Of a stretch of DNA of 64,000 nucleotides, positions 36,229-49,600 are shown in pieces. Origin of the DNA: Leuctra nigra (lineage: Eukaryota; Arthropoda; Insecta; Plecoptera; Leuctridae); assembly GCA_934045905.1 (NCBI GenBank), contig OW203762.1:55515411-55579410 (forward strand), written 5' to 3'. Position 1 is the stretch's first letter. Each line of letters begins with the position of its first letter. Under the pieces are notes generated by a model. That model searched no databases. It was not told the origin of the DNA and saw only the letters and a list, made by a program, of their open reading frames with translations. Both the position numbers and the translations under genes were made by a program.

Positions 36229-36417
36229 TTACGCATTGCGGCCGAAGATGGCGTCCTCGAATACATGACTTTCTTCCCACAGAGCCAAATTTAAGTTTGG
36301 AAACAGAAAAATGTAGCCCAGGTCTGGAGAACAGGGTGGATGAGAAATCAATTTGAAAGCAACTTCTTGGGACGTTGTGCCATTGCGAAGGTCGACTGAT
36401 GGCATCTGACGAGTCAT
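36229..36417 (-). pseudogene. mariner-family transposase fragment
   Basis: The minus-strand frame contains HPPCSPDLG followed by FLFPNLNLALW. This resembles the C-terminal catalytic region of mariner transposases, where HPPYSPDL is followed by a D-x-x-LFP-x-LK-x-x-L motif. The residues between SPDL and LFP, including the expected catalytic acid, are shortened or lost. The upstream catalytic aspartate region is not recognisable, and the frame stops soon after. It is an inactive relic, about 60 codons of a protein that is normally about 350. Identification is by recalled motif only. Confidence 0.55.
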
Positions 36418-36450
36418 TTCCTCCGCATTTCGTATTTTCCAGCCTTGACA

Positions 36451-38544
36451 ACAGTTACTTTCCGATAAGAAGAAAACATTGCAAACTCTCTGACCAAGTT
36501 TATAGTCATAAAGAAAATGTTAAGAAACACAATTGATTTGGTTTCCCATAACGTAGTTTTATTTACTTTTTTCACGTACATACCTATCAAAGTACCCTCG
36601 AGTTTTGGTCACGTGATTCCTCCTTCACTCTTTTCGCATTGAACATATTGACAAGTTACAGCGAAAAACTCTGGACAGCGTTTGATTTATTGCACAATAT
36701 GTTCGATTGATGTCGGTACACTTGAAGTACCGGATGATATTGGCAAGAATTTAATTTATATCTGTTTTGGCGACGCTCCGGCGACAATCAGCGACAGTGT
36801 CAAGGCTCTGCAGCTGAACTGGGGGGAAATGTAGGATCTAAATGACAGAACGACCACCGCCAATCTTGGCATATTCGAATGCAATGTCGATGCAGCAGAA
36901 CAATGCTGCAATATTCCGTGGAATGTTACTTTTGTATCGCGACGAATACTACACAAATAAACGACAGAGGGTGTAATTTGTATAAGTTTAAATTGAGGTC
37001 ACACATTGAGCCATGTCGATCGGAACGGAACGGAACGGAAGGGAAGGGTGGGTTGCTGGGTGGTGGGGGGGGGGGGGGGGTAACCCCTCTGCTTGTTATT
37101 GGTTGTATGAACCTGCTGAGGAATTACATCACAGCAATATTTAGATTCATCTGTCGATGATTTGTTGGCACAGATGGAAGATGTAATCAACTGCACTGCA
37201 CTTCGTATCATATTCATGAGTGAAACCACTCGAAGAAGCTCGTCAAGAATTCTTGTGATGCTCGGTGTGTTCATTTATATTGCTGTCGCTTTTTTGCTGT
37301 AGCTTTTTTTGTGGCAATTTCTGTCTGTTCTCCAGAGATGAGCCTCGAGGCTTTTAGTGTGTTTCTTTTTAATTGCGTTAATTTTTTCTTCTATTATTTT
37401 CGTACAAAATATGAAAATGGTCCTATGAGCTAGTCCTGGCGAGATGGAATGTTTGTCTAATGGCTTGCGAATGTTTTCATGTGTTCTTTCCGCATTACGA
37501 ATGCTCGCTTATCAACGCGTTCTCTGAGAGTTGAATGTTTTAAATCATTATATATACACTGTGTGAATTAGGCTTCTTGAACGCTAGGGAAAATGTTTAC
37601 AGGCCAAAAACAATGGGGAAATCACTTTTCTCAGTTGCATATTTAACTGGAAAATGTGTATGGATATTATTGCTTAATTATCATCTCGTACCTACTTATA
37701 ATTAAATATATGCTTTAGATCAATCACTCTAAAATATGAATATGTATGGCAGCTGTCATTGCTTATTCCCCCTCTACCTTTTAATAGTTGCTATTGTATC
37801 AAATTCTCATTTATGATGCCTATAAATAAACAATTGCAAGTGATATGAGCGACTAAAAGAGTGGTTTTGCTTTTGACATTTGAGCACGACCTCATGGGAG
37901 CGTTGTCTATTTGCAGGTGCAGTATTAGAACTTAGCTATTAGCACTGATGAGACTACATGTGCCGGTCATGTCTCCATGGAAAAACATGGATGTTTTCGT
38001 GAACTTCATTACGCGCGGCGTTTTGGAACCTCCCGAACTTTCAGTTTTCCGCAGGCGACGCATTGCAAGGTCGGAGCAATATATGACGCTGTAGCTACTC
38101 ACTTGGACGGCTGAAACAAAAGGGACGAAGCCAACATCATGCTGATGTAAAAAATTATGTACCTATTCTATAGGTATCCGAGGTAATAATTTTTTGCTGG
38201 GGACAGAGAAAGCGCCGAAGTTTACCTTTAATTTTTTTATGTCAAGCACTGAATACACACAAAAATGATTATCGAAATAATTCCCAATATTCCCTTCGAG
38301 CTTGTCCTCAAATATACAGCTTGGTTGTAACAATATTGATTTGCTGGAACTGTTCAATACATTTATTTGCCCTTGCGAAGGAAGAAAGTTGATTTTAGAA
38401 AAAGCATCACCGGATTATGTTCTGATAAAAGTCAGTGTTCTTCTCTCAAATCATATCTATGTATGACTCTATTAATATCATTCTAGTTACTCCAAGGGGA
38501 AGATATACCATAACATAATGCGTTGTGTACAGTGGCGGCAATAT
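36451..38544. other. Intergenic DNA, nothing else recognised
   Basis: Holds the (CGGAA)n/poly-G tract at 37018-37080 and a short Helitron-like scrap near 37504-37520. Otherwise short unrecognised frames. Confidence 0.4.
37018..37080. repeat. (CGGAA)n repeat followed by poly-G
   Basis: About four CGGAA pentamers (37021-37040) grade into GGGAAGGGTGGGTTGCTGGG and a 16-G run at 37065-37080. The G-rich strand could form a G-quadruplex. Confidence 0.85.
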
Positions 38545-38640
38545 GATCGTTGCACTCTGCCTCTCTCTGACCCATATCATAAACATGTTTTATATGGAGC
38601 AGAGAGAGAGATAGAGTACAGTGTATACACGTCACGTTAG
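38545..38640. mobile_element. Short foldback repeat around AAACATGTTT
   Basis: GCACTCTGCCTCTCTCTGAC plus CCATAT on the left pairs imperfectly with ATATGGAGCAGAGAGAGAGA plus TAGAGTACAGTG on the right, centred on CATAAACATGTTTTAT. It is MITE-like in form. Confidence 0.5.
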
Positions 38641-40604
38641 TTTCAACTACTGCGCATTGCCATGATCACTAAGAGAATGCTCGTCCAATTCACACGTGCT
38701 CCGTGAAGGGTGAAGAGAAAGACATTTCATATCGATCTCTGGACCACAACGACAGCAACCAATGAAGTGAGCGCGGGACGATGTTGTTTCTAGAGAAGTA
38801 ATGTTTCTACTTACCCGCCATCTGCTGCCGATTGCAGAAATGTCGCCGCAATAATATAAACAATATGCGACAAAGTTCTCATTGCTCCAATAACAAAGGA
38901 CGAACATATTTCTCGAGAAGTCTTCAAATAATATAAGTATAGGTACATATTCTAGTCGTTATCCGTATATTAGCAACGTCAGGTAGAATGGTTGAACTTA
39001 TTGCAGTAATCACGTTCGTACAATTGGACTGAATGCAGACTTAAACGATTATGAAATGCCATGTTTTGTTCAGTTGCTGAGTTGTTCTGAAGACAGGACA
39101 AAAACTCTGTGAACTCCAGAACAACATTCAAGCTCAAATTACATGAGTAAATGCAACATGTTACTTTAAGCTGTTGTTTATTTTACTCTAAATTAAATGC
39201 TTTTCTTGTAAAGCTTTCGATCTAGTAAAAAACAGCTCATTAATCAAGTAAACTACTTTGAACACAAGAGGAGGAAAAACTGGCAAGCAAGAACTCCTCC
39301 CAGTTCGTTTTGAGTAGCAAAGCATCGGAAAAAGAACGGCTTGATGGAGTTCATTCGTCTTGCCTTCTTCAGCCAGTGGCAAGATTTCACCTCAAGACTT
39401 TCATCTCAACAATCAATATTCTTATGGCGACCTCGCTCAACTTTATGACCATGGTTCTAGCTTGAGTAACAGAAGGAAGGATAACGGCCGCACTGTCGGC
39501 CATGCCAGTTCGTCAGCTAAGCAAGTTTGTGTGAGCCCGATATTGGATAGCCAGCTGGGGCTAATACAAAGACCCCTTAAATGGACGCCAGTCTCTCTCC
39601 TGTATACTTAAGGTCGCAAGAGACTTAGAGGTCATCCTTGTCCCTCCCATAATGTGGACGCTGGACACTGATTGAAGGGACGCCATTACTCTCTCAACGC
39701 TCTAAAGTTAAGTTGATTGGATTCCACCAACATTAGATGATTTTTAACCCTCTTACCCATTCAAATCTTAACTTCATCATTTGAGTGAACTAATTGGCTG
39801 ACCCCGAAGATAATGTCTATTTCAATAGAACCTGATCAGGAACGCGAATACTGAAAATACAAGTAGAGAACATTGTCAACGCGATTTGAAGCGAAGGAAT
39901 AAAATCACGACAGTGATGGGAGGCAATTGGAATCGCATCTAAAGACCTTGCCCGGCTGTCAGAAGAAAGGCAGAAGTCTTAGGAGTGAAGTTGTTTTCGA
40001 TCTTGGAAGATATATTTGTCATGTGTATTGTCTTGGATTTGACCATCAGACATCATCTGATTGGTCTGTGCTCGGCCATGTGTGTCCTGCGCATGTGTAT
40101 TGTCTCATTCATCATCGGGCCGCACTTACTCTTCCAGCGACACTATCAGTTGGCAATGTGTACCTCTGAATCATATTTTATTGAGTCTCCATGGAGCAGT
40201 TTCCGCTGTACTACGGCTCTTGGCTAAGAGACTCTACACAGCTTTGTAGACAATAAAACACATGAGCTGGTATTTTTGTTCGATTTTGATTTCTAATGGC
40301 CAACATTTTATGATTAATTTTGCGACTCGCCTCTCCAGAGACTACCCAAGCCTAAGGTTTGTATAAAAGTTGTTACAAACCTTGACCCAAGCCGCCTGGG
40401 GACCGCGCCATTCGCGGGGTAGGGGGGGGGGAGGCGTTGGTGCACAATATTTGCACCAATTATTTCATATTTTAGTGCCCTTCTTGTGTTCATTACTCAA
40501 CAATCTAAACAATTATATTTTATCGGCTTTGATTGAAACTTCGTTTTAAATTGTATTGTTGAGAGTGGCCATATATTGTGAACTGAATGAAGAACAAAAG
40601 TTAT
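38641..40604. other. Intergenic DNA with a possible 5S-like scrap
   Basis: Besides the segment at 39495-39570, it contains a small hairpin AAGGTTTGT/ACAAACCTT at 40354-40383 and a 10-G run at 40422-40431. No gene supported. Confidence 0.4.
39495..39570 (+). repeat. Possible degenerate 5S-derived sequence
   Basis: CAGCTAAGCAAGTTTGTGTG followed by AGCCCGATATTGGATAGCCA and GCTGGGG resembles the 5S rRNA internal control region (AGCTAAGCA...GGT...TTGGATGGG...GCCTGGG) with deletions. It is weaker than the 5S-derived SINE at 24185 and may be coincidental. Confidence 0.3.
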
Positions 40605-40724
40605 TCGATGTGTTTTCTTCGGTAGACGCTCCAATGGTTGTTTGTGGTTTTGGCCCTAAAAAGCCACTTTTAGGTCCAAACCCACAAACAACCACCGAAG
40701 CGTCAACCGAAGAAAACACATCGA
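40605..40724. repeat. 120-nt near-perfect hairpin
   Basis: The arms are about 57 nt each. TCGATGTGTTTTCTTCGG on the left pairs with CCGAAGAAAACACATCGA on the right, continuing through GACGCT, GGTTGTTTGTGG and TTTGG to a tight loop around CCTAAAAAGCCACTTTTAGG. I count about seven mismatched positions, four of them clustered. No target duplication was identified. It could be a miniature foldback transposon or, if transcribed, a hairpin-RNA precursor. The 83-codon frames across it are symmetrical by-products on both strands. Confidence 0.8.
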
Positions 40725-42749
40725 GTATTAGCAACGGTTCCCAGACCCTCAGTCAATTGAACAAAAGTTACTTAGCTTGTGCAAACCATACATACAATTT
40801 AAAATAAATGTGTAAAATAACTGTGTAAAACACCACAAAAACTCAAGTAAAATAACTGTTTTGTGTATATTTTGATGTATTATTTCTTCAAATATTATTA
40901 TTTATTAGTGAATCGTAGATTTCTAGTTTATTGGTACCGGTGCTATGAATTTACACTCTCATATTTCCCCTTTCCCAGTTAATGGCGTTGTCCCTCGAGC
41001 AATTGGATTTCAGCCACTTGCATGTTTCCGTCGTGAAAGTTGGCATTGCTGAAACAAATATGGCGAACTTATCATTCACGCTTGACAGAAGTCGATAAGG
41101 AATGAAATTACGTTTCTCACACGTAATTCACAGCTTAAGATCGTGTGAAATCAGACAGAGTCTAAATCTGCGTTTATTCTGATCGTTTGCCCACTTTCAT
41201 TTCTTCGCTTAGCCTTGGCGTTTCAGTTTGTTTATTCGGCGATGCGATTTACACCTTCCTAAAACACGTTCAAATGCGTGCGCATCTCGTGCAGACATGT
41301 TGGTTTATTATTGTTAAGATGATATCAGTCAGAGTCGTTGTCATTAGCAACGGAGTTACACGGTTTACTCGCAGCAGTTTGTTGAATTCTCGAGATCGAA
41401 TGTAACTAAACTTAAACAAATTGAGTTATTGCATTTAGCAACGAGCTCGATTTGAATAAAAACAAACATGTCGGGAAGTCCCGGGCCGTGCACGAGGTAA
41501 ATAGAGACAAAAGCAGAACGAATATTGTTTTTTACTTTCTTTACGGTCCAAAAGAAAATACTTCTAAAGTATGTCGTGCCTTACTTTATACATTGCCTTG
41601 ACTCTGCGATGCAGCTCTTTTGTGAGAGTTTTATAAAGCATAAAACTATTTAGGTAAATTGAATTTTCAATGAATTTCTTTCAGCTGTAAATATTAAATA
41701 AAGCTAAAATTTATTAGCAATTTAAAGACAATCAATACACAGACCCATGGCGTGACACAATTGTGTTCCAGATTATCGTGGTTGATATTTTATCTACGGG
41801 TGAATTCACCCCTATAAATAAGAAAGCCGTCGAACAGAATTCCAATAATGGGGGTAACTTCCGTTGCGCCCGGCGTGACGCGTGGCGGGGGTGACTTGGT
41901 GCTCCGCCGCGAGGTGTCACTGCTGCAGGAAGAATCCTGTCACACGTCACACATTCACAAAGCCCGGGGGGGGGGGGGTAGTTAATTAGATTAATACGTT
42001 CGATCGACATTCTATTACATACTTTACATCAAAAACAGCGTTTTGAGGCGAAACATATTATTTCAGATTTCAATGTACAAACTTCCATCGCTTTTGTTAT
42101 TGGTTCGCCACAGGCTATAGTAAATTGCTTTGGTTTCGCTCATGACTACTATATGTTTACCGCGGGCCTTGAAGCTTGGCAATGAAATTAAAATTAAAAC
42201 TACATCGAGATCACAGAGAGCAGCAATAAAGTGCAAGGAATGCTTATCAAAATGATAAATAAACGCAATAAACGAATTATAAATAAAGATGAAATGTTTC
42301 AATGGCGTGTAAACTCAGAAGCCAGAGCCGGTGACGCAATGATTGCTTCGTGAAGTGCATTTACAGTAATTCTCGGCTCTCAGTGGCAAAATAAACAATG
42401 TGAAATCTTCTCTGGGCGTTACACATGCCAAACTCCAACATGCGCTGCCGTGACGTCACGACACGCCCGATCGTGCACTGACGCTCGGCTGTTTCAATCG
42501 CAAATCAATCGCTCAGATAGCCGTTCGTATGGAAATGTATTTCGATCCATTTTAATCATTCAGAAATGAAAAGTTAATCCGAACTGAATGCATTTTGAAA
42601 CTTGATGAATATGAAAAGTAATGGAATGGATGGAGTGGATTTGTAAAGAACCTTTACCGTTCCACTTCAAAAGTATTTATTTCGGAGACTGTTTAGATTT
42701 TCTTTGAATTCCAACAAAATTGCGCGTGTTATTTATTCGCAATCGCAAC
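40725..42749. other. Intergenic DNA, no gene supported
   Basis: Contains a CpG-rich patch near 41870-41930, a 13-G run at 41966-41978 and a TGACGTCA at 42451-42458. Nothing else recognised. Confidence 0.4.
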
Positions 42750-43440
42750 ACGCTGGAAGCAAAGCACGCTGGAAGCACGGGGAAGCCACCTGGAAGCACA
42801 CTGGAAACACGCTGGAAGCACGGGGAAGCCACCTGGAAGCACGCTGGAAGCACCCTGGAAGCACGGGGAAGCCACCTGGAAGCACGCTGGAAGCACCCTG
42901 GAAGCACGGGGAAGCCACCTGGAAGCACGCTGAAAACACGCTAGAAGCACGGGGAAGGCAGCTGGAAGCACGCTGGAAGCACGCTGGAAGCACGGGGAAG
43001 CCACCTGGAAGCACCCTGGAAGCACGGGGAAGCCACCTGGAAGCACGCTGAAAACACGCTGGAAGCACGGGGAAGGCAGCTGGAAGCACGCTGGAAGCAC
43101 GCTGGAAGCACGGGGAAGCCACCTGGAAACACGCTGGAAGCACGGGGAAGCCACCTGGAAGCACGCTGGAAGCACCCTGGAAGCACGGGGAAGCCACCTG
43201 GAAGCACGCTGAAAACACGCTGGAAGCACGGGGAAGGCAGCTGGAAGCACGCTGGAAGCACGCTGGAAGCACGGGGAAGCCACCTGGAAGCACGCTGGAA
43301 GCACCCTGGAAGCACGGGGAAGCCACCTGGAAGCACGCTGGAAGCACCCTGGAAGCACGGGGAAGCCACCTGGAAGCACGCTGAAAACACGCTGGGAGCA
43401 CGAGGAAGGCAGCTGGAAGCACGCTGGAAGCACGCTGGAA
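42750..43440. repeat. 11-bp-based minisatellite, truncated by assembly gap
   Basis: Built from CTGGAAGCACG and CTGGAAGCACC (11 bp) plus a 10-bp variant GGGAAGCCAC. A common composite is CTGGAAGCACG, GGGAAGCCAC, CTGGAAGCACG, CTGGAAGCACC (43 bp). Longer blocks include the marker variants CTGAAAACACG and GGGAAGGCAG. Mixed 10/11-bp units keep several frames open on both strands (115 codons plus, over 200 codons minus); these are repeat artefacts. The array runs directly into the N gap, so its right end and true length are unknown. Confidence 0.97.
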
Positions 43441-43640
43441 NNNNNNNNNNNNNNNNNNNNNNNNNNNNNNNNNNNNNNNNNNNNNNNNNNNNNNNNNNNN
43501 NNNNNNNNNNNNNNNNNNNNNNNNNNNNNNNNNNNNNNNNNNNNNNNNNNNNNNNNNNNNNNNNNNNNNNNNNNNNNNNNNNNNNNNNNNNNNNNNNNNN
43601 NNNNNNNNNNNNNNNNNNNNNNNNNNNNNNNNNNNNNNNN
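43441..43640. other. Assembly gap, exactly 200 N
   Basis: A round-number run of N separating two unrelated tandem arrays. The size is probably a placeholder, so adjacency of the two arrays is not proven by sequence. Confidence 0.98.
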
Positions 43641-46600
43641 CTTGTAATTAGCGGGAGACTTCGCGAGGGTGTTCAACGTGTGTGGAACGATTGCGCCGTG
43701 GTGTCCACACACAGTGTTGCCGGGTTTAGCATGACAATTGAACAGTGTCAATGAGATGCACAGCATGGCGGGCGCGTGTGATAGCGTGCGTGTGTGGCAA
43801 CATGGGCTTGTAATTAGCGGGAGACTTCGCGAGGGTGTTCAACGTGTGTGGAACGATTGCGCCGTGGTGTCCACACACAGTGTTGCCGGGTTTAGCATGA
43901 CAATTGAACAGTGTAAATGAGATGCACAGCATGGCGGGCGCGTGTGATAGCGTGCGTGTGTGGCAACATGGGCTTGTAATTAGCGGGAGACTTCGCGAGG
44001 GTGTTCAACGTGTGTGGAACGATTGCGCCGTGGTGTCCACACAGTGTTGCCGGGTTTAGCATGACAATTGAACAGTGTAAATGAGATGCACAGCATGGCG
44101 GGCGCGTGTGATAGCGTGCGTGTGTGGCAACATGGGCTTGTAATTAGCGGGAGACTTCGCGAGGGTGTTCAACGTGTGTGGAACGAATGCGCCGTGGTGT
44201 CCACACACAGTGTTGCCGGGTTTAGCATGACAATTGAACAGTGTAAATGAGATGCACAGCATGGCGGGCGCGTGTGATAGCGTGCGTGTGTGGCAACATG
44301 GGCTTGTAATTAGCGGGAGACTTCGCGAGGGTGTTCAACGTGTGTGGAACGATTGCGCCGTGGTGTCCACACACAGTGTTGCCGGGTTTAGCATGACAAT
44401 TGAACAGTGTCAATGAGATGCACAGCATGGCGGGCGCGTGTAATAGCGTGCGTGTGTGGCAACATGGGCTTGTAATTAGCGGGAGACTTCGCGAGGGTGT
44501 TCAACGTGTGTGGAACGAATGCGCCGTGGTGTCCACACACAGTGTTGCCGGGTTTAGCATGACAATTGAACAGTGTAAATGAGATGCACAGCATGGCGGG
44601 CGCGTGTGATAGCGTGCGTGTGTGGCAACATGGGCTTGTAATTAGCGGGAGACTTCGCGAGGGTGTTCAACGTGTGTGGAACGAATGCGCCGTGGTGTCC
44701 ACACACAGTGTTGCCGGGTTTAGCATGACAATTGAACAGTGTCAATGAGATGCACAGCATGGCGGGCGCGTGTGATAGCGTGCGTGTGTGGCAACATGGG
44801 CTTGTAATTAGCGGGAGACTTCGCGAGGGTGTTCAACGTGTGTGGAACGATTGCGCCGTGGTGTCCACACACAGTGTTGCCGGGTTTAGCATGACAATTG
44901 AACAGTGTAAATGAGATGCACAGCATGGCGGGCGCGTGTGATAGCGTGCGTGTGTGGCAACATGGGCTTGTAATTAGCGGGAGACTTCGCGAGGGTGTTC
45001 AACGTGTGTGGAACGAATGCGCCGTGGTGTCCACACACAGTGTTGCCGGGTTTAGCATGACAATTGAACAGTGTAAATGAGATGCACAGCATGGCGGGCG
45101 CGTGTAATAGCGTGCGTGTGTGGCAACATGGGCTTGTAATTAGCGGGAGACTTCGCGAGGGTGTTCAACGTGTGTGGAACGATTGCGCCGTGGTGTCCAC
45201 ACACAGTGTTGCCGGGTTTAGCATGACAATTGAACAGTGTAAATGAGATGCACAGCATGGCGGGCGCGTGTGATAGCGTGCGTGTGTGGCAACATGGGCT
45301 TGTAATTAGCGGGAGACTTCGCGAGGGTGTTCAACGTGTGTGGAACGAATGCGCCGTGGTGTCCACACACAGTGTTGCCGGGTTTAGCATGACAATTGAA
45401 CAGTGTCAATGAGATGCACAGCATGGCGGGCGCGTGTGATAGCGTGCGTGTGTGGCAACATGGGCTTGTAATTAGCGGGAGACTTCGCGAGGGTGTTCAA
45501 CGTGTGTGGAACGAATGCGCCGTGGTGTCCACACAGTGTTGCCGGGTTTAGCATGACAATTGAACAGTGTCAATGAGATGCACAGCATGGCGGGCGCGTG
45601 TGATAGCGTGCGTGTGTGGCAACATGGGCTTGTAATTAGCGGGAGACTTCGCGAGGGTGTTCAACGTGTGTGGAACGATTGCGCCGTGGTGTCCACACAC
45701 AGTGTTGCCGGGTTTAGCATGACAATTGAACAGTGTAAATGAGATGCACAGCATGGCGGGCGCGTGTGATAGCGTGCGTGTGTGGCAACATGGGCTTGTA
45801 ATTAGCGGGAGACTTCGCGAGGGTGTTCAACGTGTGTGGAACGAATGCGCCGTGGTGTCCACACAGTGTTGCCGGGTTTAGCATGACAATTGAACAGTGT
45901 CAATGAGATGCACAGCATGGCGGGCGCGTGTGATAGCGTGCGTGTGTGGCAACATGGGCTTGTAATTAGCGGGAGACTTCGCGAGGGTGTTCAACGTGTG
46001 TGGAACGAATGCGCCGTGGTGTCCACACAGTGTTGCCGGGTTTAGCATGACAATTGAACAGTGTCAATGAGATGCACAGCATGGCGGGCGCGTGTGATAG
46101 CGTGCGTGTGTGGCAACATGGGCTTGTAATTAGCGGGAGACTTCGCGAGGGTGTTCAACGTGTGTGGAACGAATGCGCCGTGGTGTCCACACACAGTGTT
46201 GCCGGGTTTAGCATGACAATTGAACAGTGTCAATGAGATGCACAGCATGGCGGGCGCGTGTGATAGCGTGCGTGTGTGGCAACATGGGCTTGTAATTAGC
46301 GGGAGACTTCGCGAGGGTGTTCAACGTGTGTGGAACGAATGCGCCGTGGTGTCCACACAGTGTTGCCGGGTTTAGCATGACAATTGAACAGTGTAAATGA
46401 GATGCACAGCATGGCGGGCGCGTGTGATAGCGTGCGTGTGTGGCAACATGGGCTTGTAATTAGCGGGAGACTTCGCGAGGGTGTTCAACGTGTGTGGAAC
46501 GAATGCGCCGTGGTGTCCACACACAGTGTTGCCGGGTTTAGCATGACAATTGAACAGTGTCAATGAGATGCACAGCATGGCGGGCGCGTGTGATAGCGTG

Positions 46601-49600
46601 CGTGTGTGGCAACATGGGCTTGTAATTAGCGGGAGACTTCGCGAGGGTGTTCAACGTGTGTGGAACGAATGCGCCGTGGTGTCCACACACAGTGTTGCCG
46701 GGTTTAGCATGACAATTGAACAGTGTAAATGAGATGCACAGCATGGCGGGCGCGTGTGATAGCGTGCGTGTGTGGCAACATGGGCTTGTAATTAGCGGGA
46801 GACTTCGCGAGGGTGTTCAACGTGTGTGGAACGATTGCGCCGTGGTGTCCACACACAGTGTTGCCGGGTTTAGCATGACAATTGAACAGTGTAAATGAGA
46901 TGCACAGCATGGCGGGCGCGTGTGATAGCGTGCGTGTGTGGCAACATGGGCTTGTAATTAGCGGGAGACTTCGCGAGGGTGTTCAACGTGTGTGGAACGA
47001 TTGCGCCGTGGTGTCCACACACAGTGTTGCCGGGTTTAGCATGACAATTGAACAGTGTAAATGAGATGCACAGCATGGCGGGCGCGTGTGATAGCGTGCG
47101 TGTGTGGCAACATGGGCTTGTAATTAGCGGGAGACTTCGCGAGGGTGTTCAACGTGTGTGGAACGATTGCGCCGTGGTGTCCACACACAGTGTTGCCGGG
47201 TTTAGCATGACAATTGAACAGTGTAAATGAGATGCACAGCATGGCGGGCGCGTGTGATAGCGTGCGTGTGTGGCAACATGGGCTTGTAATTAGCGGGAGA
47301 CTTCGCGAGGGTGTTCAACGTGTGTGGAACGATTGCGCCGTGGTGTCCACACAGTGTTGCCGGGTTTAGCATGACAATTGAACAGTGTCAATGAGATGCA
47401 CAGCATGGCGGGCGCGTGTGATAGCGTGCGTGTGTGGCAACATGGGCTTGTAATTAGCGGGAGACTTCGCGAGGGTGTTCAACGTGTGTGGAACGAATGC
47501 GCCGTGGTGTCCACACACAGTGTTGCCGGGTTTAGCATGACAATTGAACAGTGTAAATGAGATGCACAGCATGGCGGGCGCGTGTGATAGCGTGCGTGTG
47601 TGGCAACATGGGCTTGTAATTAGCGGGAGACTTCGCGAGGGTGTTCAACGTGTGTGGAACGAATGCGCCGTGGTGTCCACACACAGTGTTGCCGGGTTTA
47701 GCATGACAATTGAACAGTGTAAATGAGATGCACAGCATGGCGGGCGCGTGTGATAGCGTGCGTGTGTGGCAACATGGGCTTGTAATTAGCGGGAGACTTC
47801 GCGAGGGTGTTCAACGTGTGTGGAACGATTGCGCCGTGGTGTCCACACACAGTGTTGCCGGGTTTAGCATGACAATTGAACAGTGTAAATGAGATGCACA
47901 GCATGGCGGGCGCGTGTGATAGCGTGCGTGTGTGGCAACATGGGCTTGTAATTAGCGGGAGACTTCGCGAGGGTGTTCAACGTGTGTGGAACGAATGCGC
48001 CGTGGTGTCCACACACAGTGTTGCCGGGTTTAGCATGACAATTGAACAGTGTCAATGAGATGCACAGCATGGCGGGCGCGTGTGATAGCGTGCGTGTGTG
48101 GCAACATGGGCTTGTAATTAGCGGGAGACTTCGCGAGGGTGTTCAACGTGTGTGGAACGAATGCGCCGTGGTGTCCACACACAGTGTTGCCGGGTTTAGC
48201 ATGACAATTGAACAGTGTAAATGAGATGCACAGCATGGCGGGCGCGTGTGATAGCGTGCGTGTGTGGCAACATGGGCTTGTAATTAGCGGGAGACTTCGC
48301 GAGGGTGTTCAACGTGTGTGGAACGATTGCGCCGTGGTGTCCACACAGTGTTGCCGGGTTTAGCATGACAATTGAACAGTGTAAATGAGATGCACAGCAT
48401 GGCGGGCGCGTGTGATAGCGTGCGTGTGTGGCAACATGGGCTTGTAATTAGCGGGAGACTTCGCGAGGGTGTTCAACGTGTGTGGAACGATTGCGCCGTG
48501 GTGTCCACACACAGTGTTGCCGGGTTTAGCATGACAATTGAACAGTGTAAATGAGATGCACAGCATGGCGGGCGCGTGTGATAGCGTGCGTGTGTGGCAA
48601 CATGGGCTTGTAATTAGCGGGAGACTTCGCGAGGGTGTTCAACGTGTGTGGAACGATTGCGCCGTGGTGTCCACACACAGTGTTGCCGGGTTTAGCATGA
48701 CAATTGAACAGTGTCAATGAGATGCACAGCATGGCGGGCGCGTGTGATAGCGTGCGTGTGTGGCAACATGGGCTTGTAATTAGCGGGAGACTTCGCGAGG
48801 GTGTTCAACGTGTGTGGAACGATTGCGCCGTGGTGTCCACACACAGTGTTGCCGGGTTTAGCATGACAATTGAACAGTGTAAATGAGATGCACAGCATGG
48901 CGGGCGCGTGTGATAGCGTGCGTGTGTGGCAACATGGGCTTGTAATTAGCGGGAGACTTCGCGAGGGTGTTCAACGTGTGTGGAACGATTGCGCCGTGGT
49001 GTCCACACACAGTGTTGCCGGGTTTAGCATGACAATTGAACAGTGTAAATGAGATGCACAGCATGGCGGGCGCGTGTGATAGCGTGCGTGTGTGGCAACA
49101 TGGGCTTGTAATTAGCGGGAGACTTCGCGAGGGTGTTCAACGTGTGTGGAACGATTGCGCCGTGGTGTCCACACACAGTGTTGCCGGGTTTAGCATGACA
49201 ATTGAACAGTGTAAATGAGATGCACAGCATGGCGGGCGCGTGTGATAGCGTGCGTGTGTGGCAACATGGGCTTGTAATTAGCGGGAGACTTCGCGAGGGT
49301 GTTCAACGTGTGTGGAACGAATGCGCCGTGGTGTCCACACACAGTGTTGCCGGGTTTAGCATGACAATTGAACAGTGTAAATGAGATGCACAGCATGGCG
49401 GGCGCGTGTGATAGCGTGCGTGTGTGGCAACATGGGCTTGTAATTAGCGGGAGACTTCGCGAGGGTGTTCAACGTGTGTGGAACGATTGCGCCGTGGTGT
49501 CCACACACAGTGTTGCCGGGTTTAGCATGACAATTGAACAGTGTAAATGAGATGCACAGCATGGCGGGCGCGTGTAATAGCGTGCGTGTGTGGCAACATG

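Noticed and set aside
42729..43766. Minus-strand frame of 345 codons
   Set aside because: It reads through 200 N and joins two unrelated tandem repeats.
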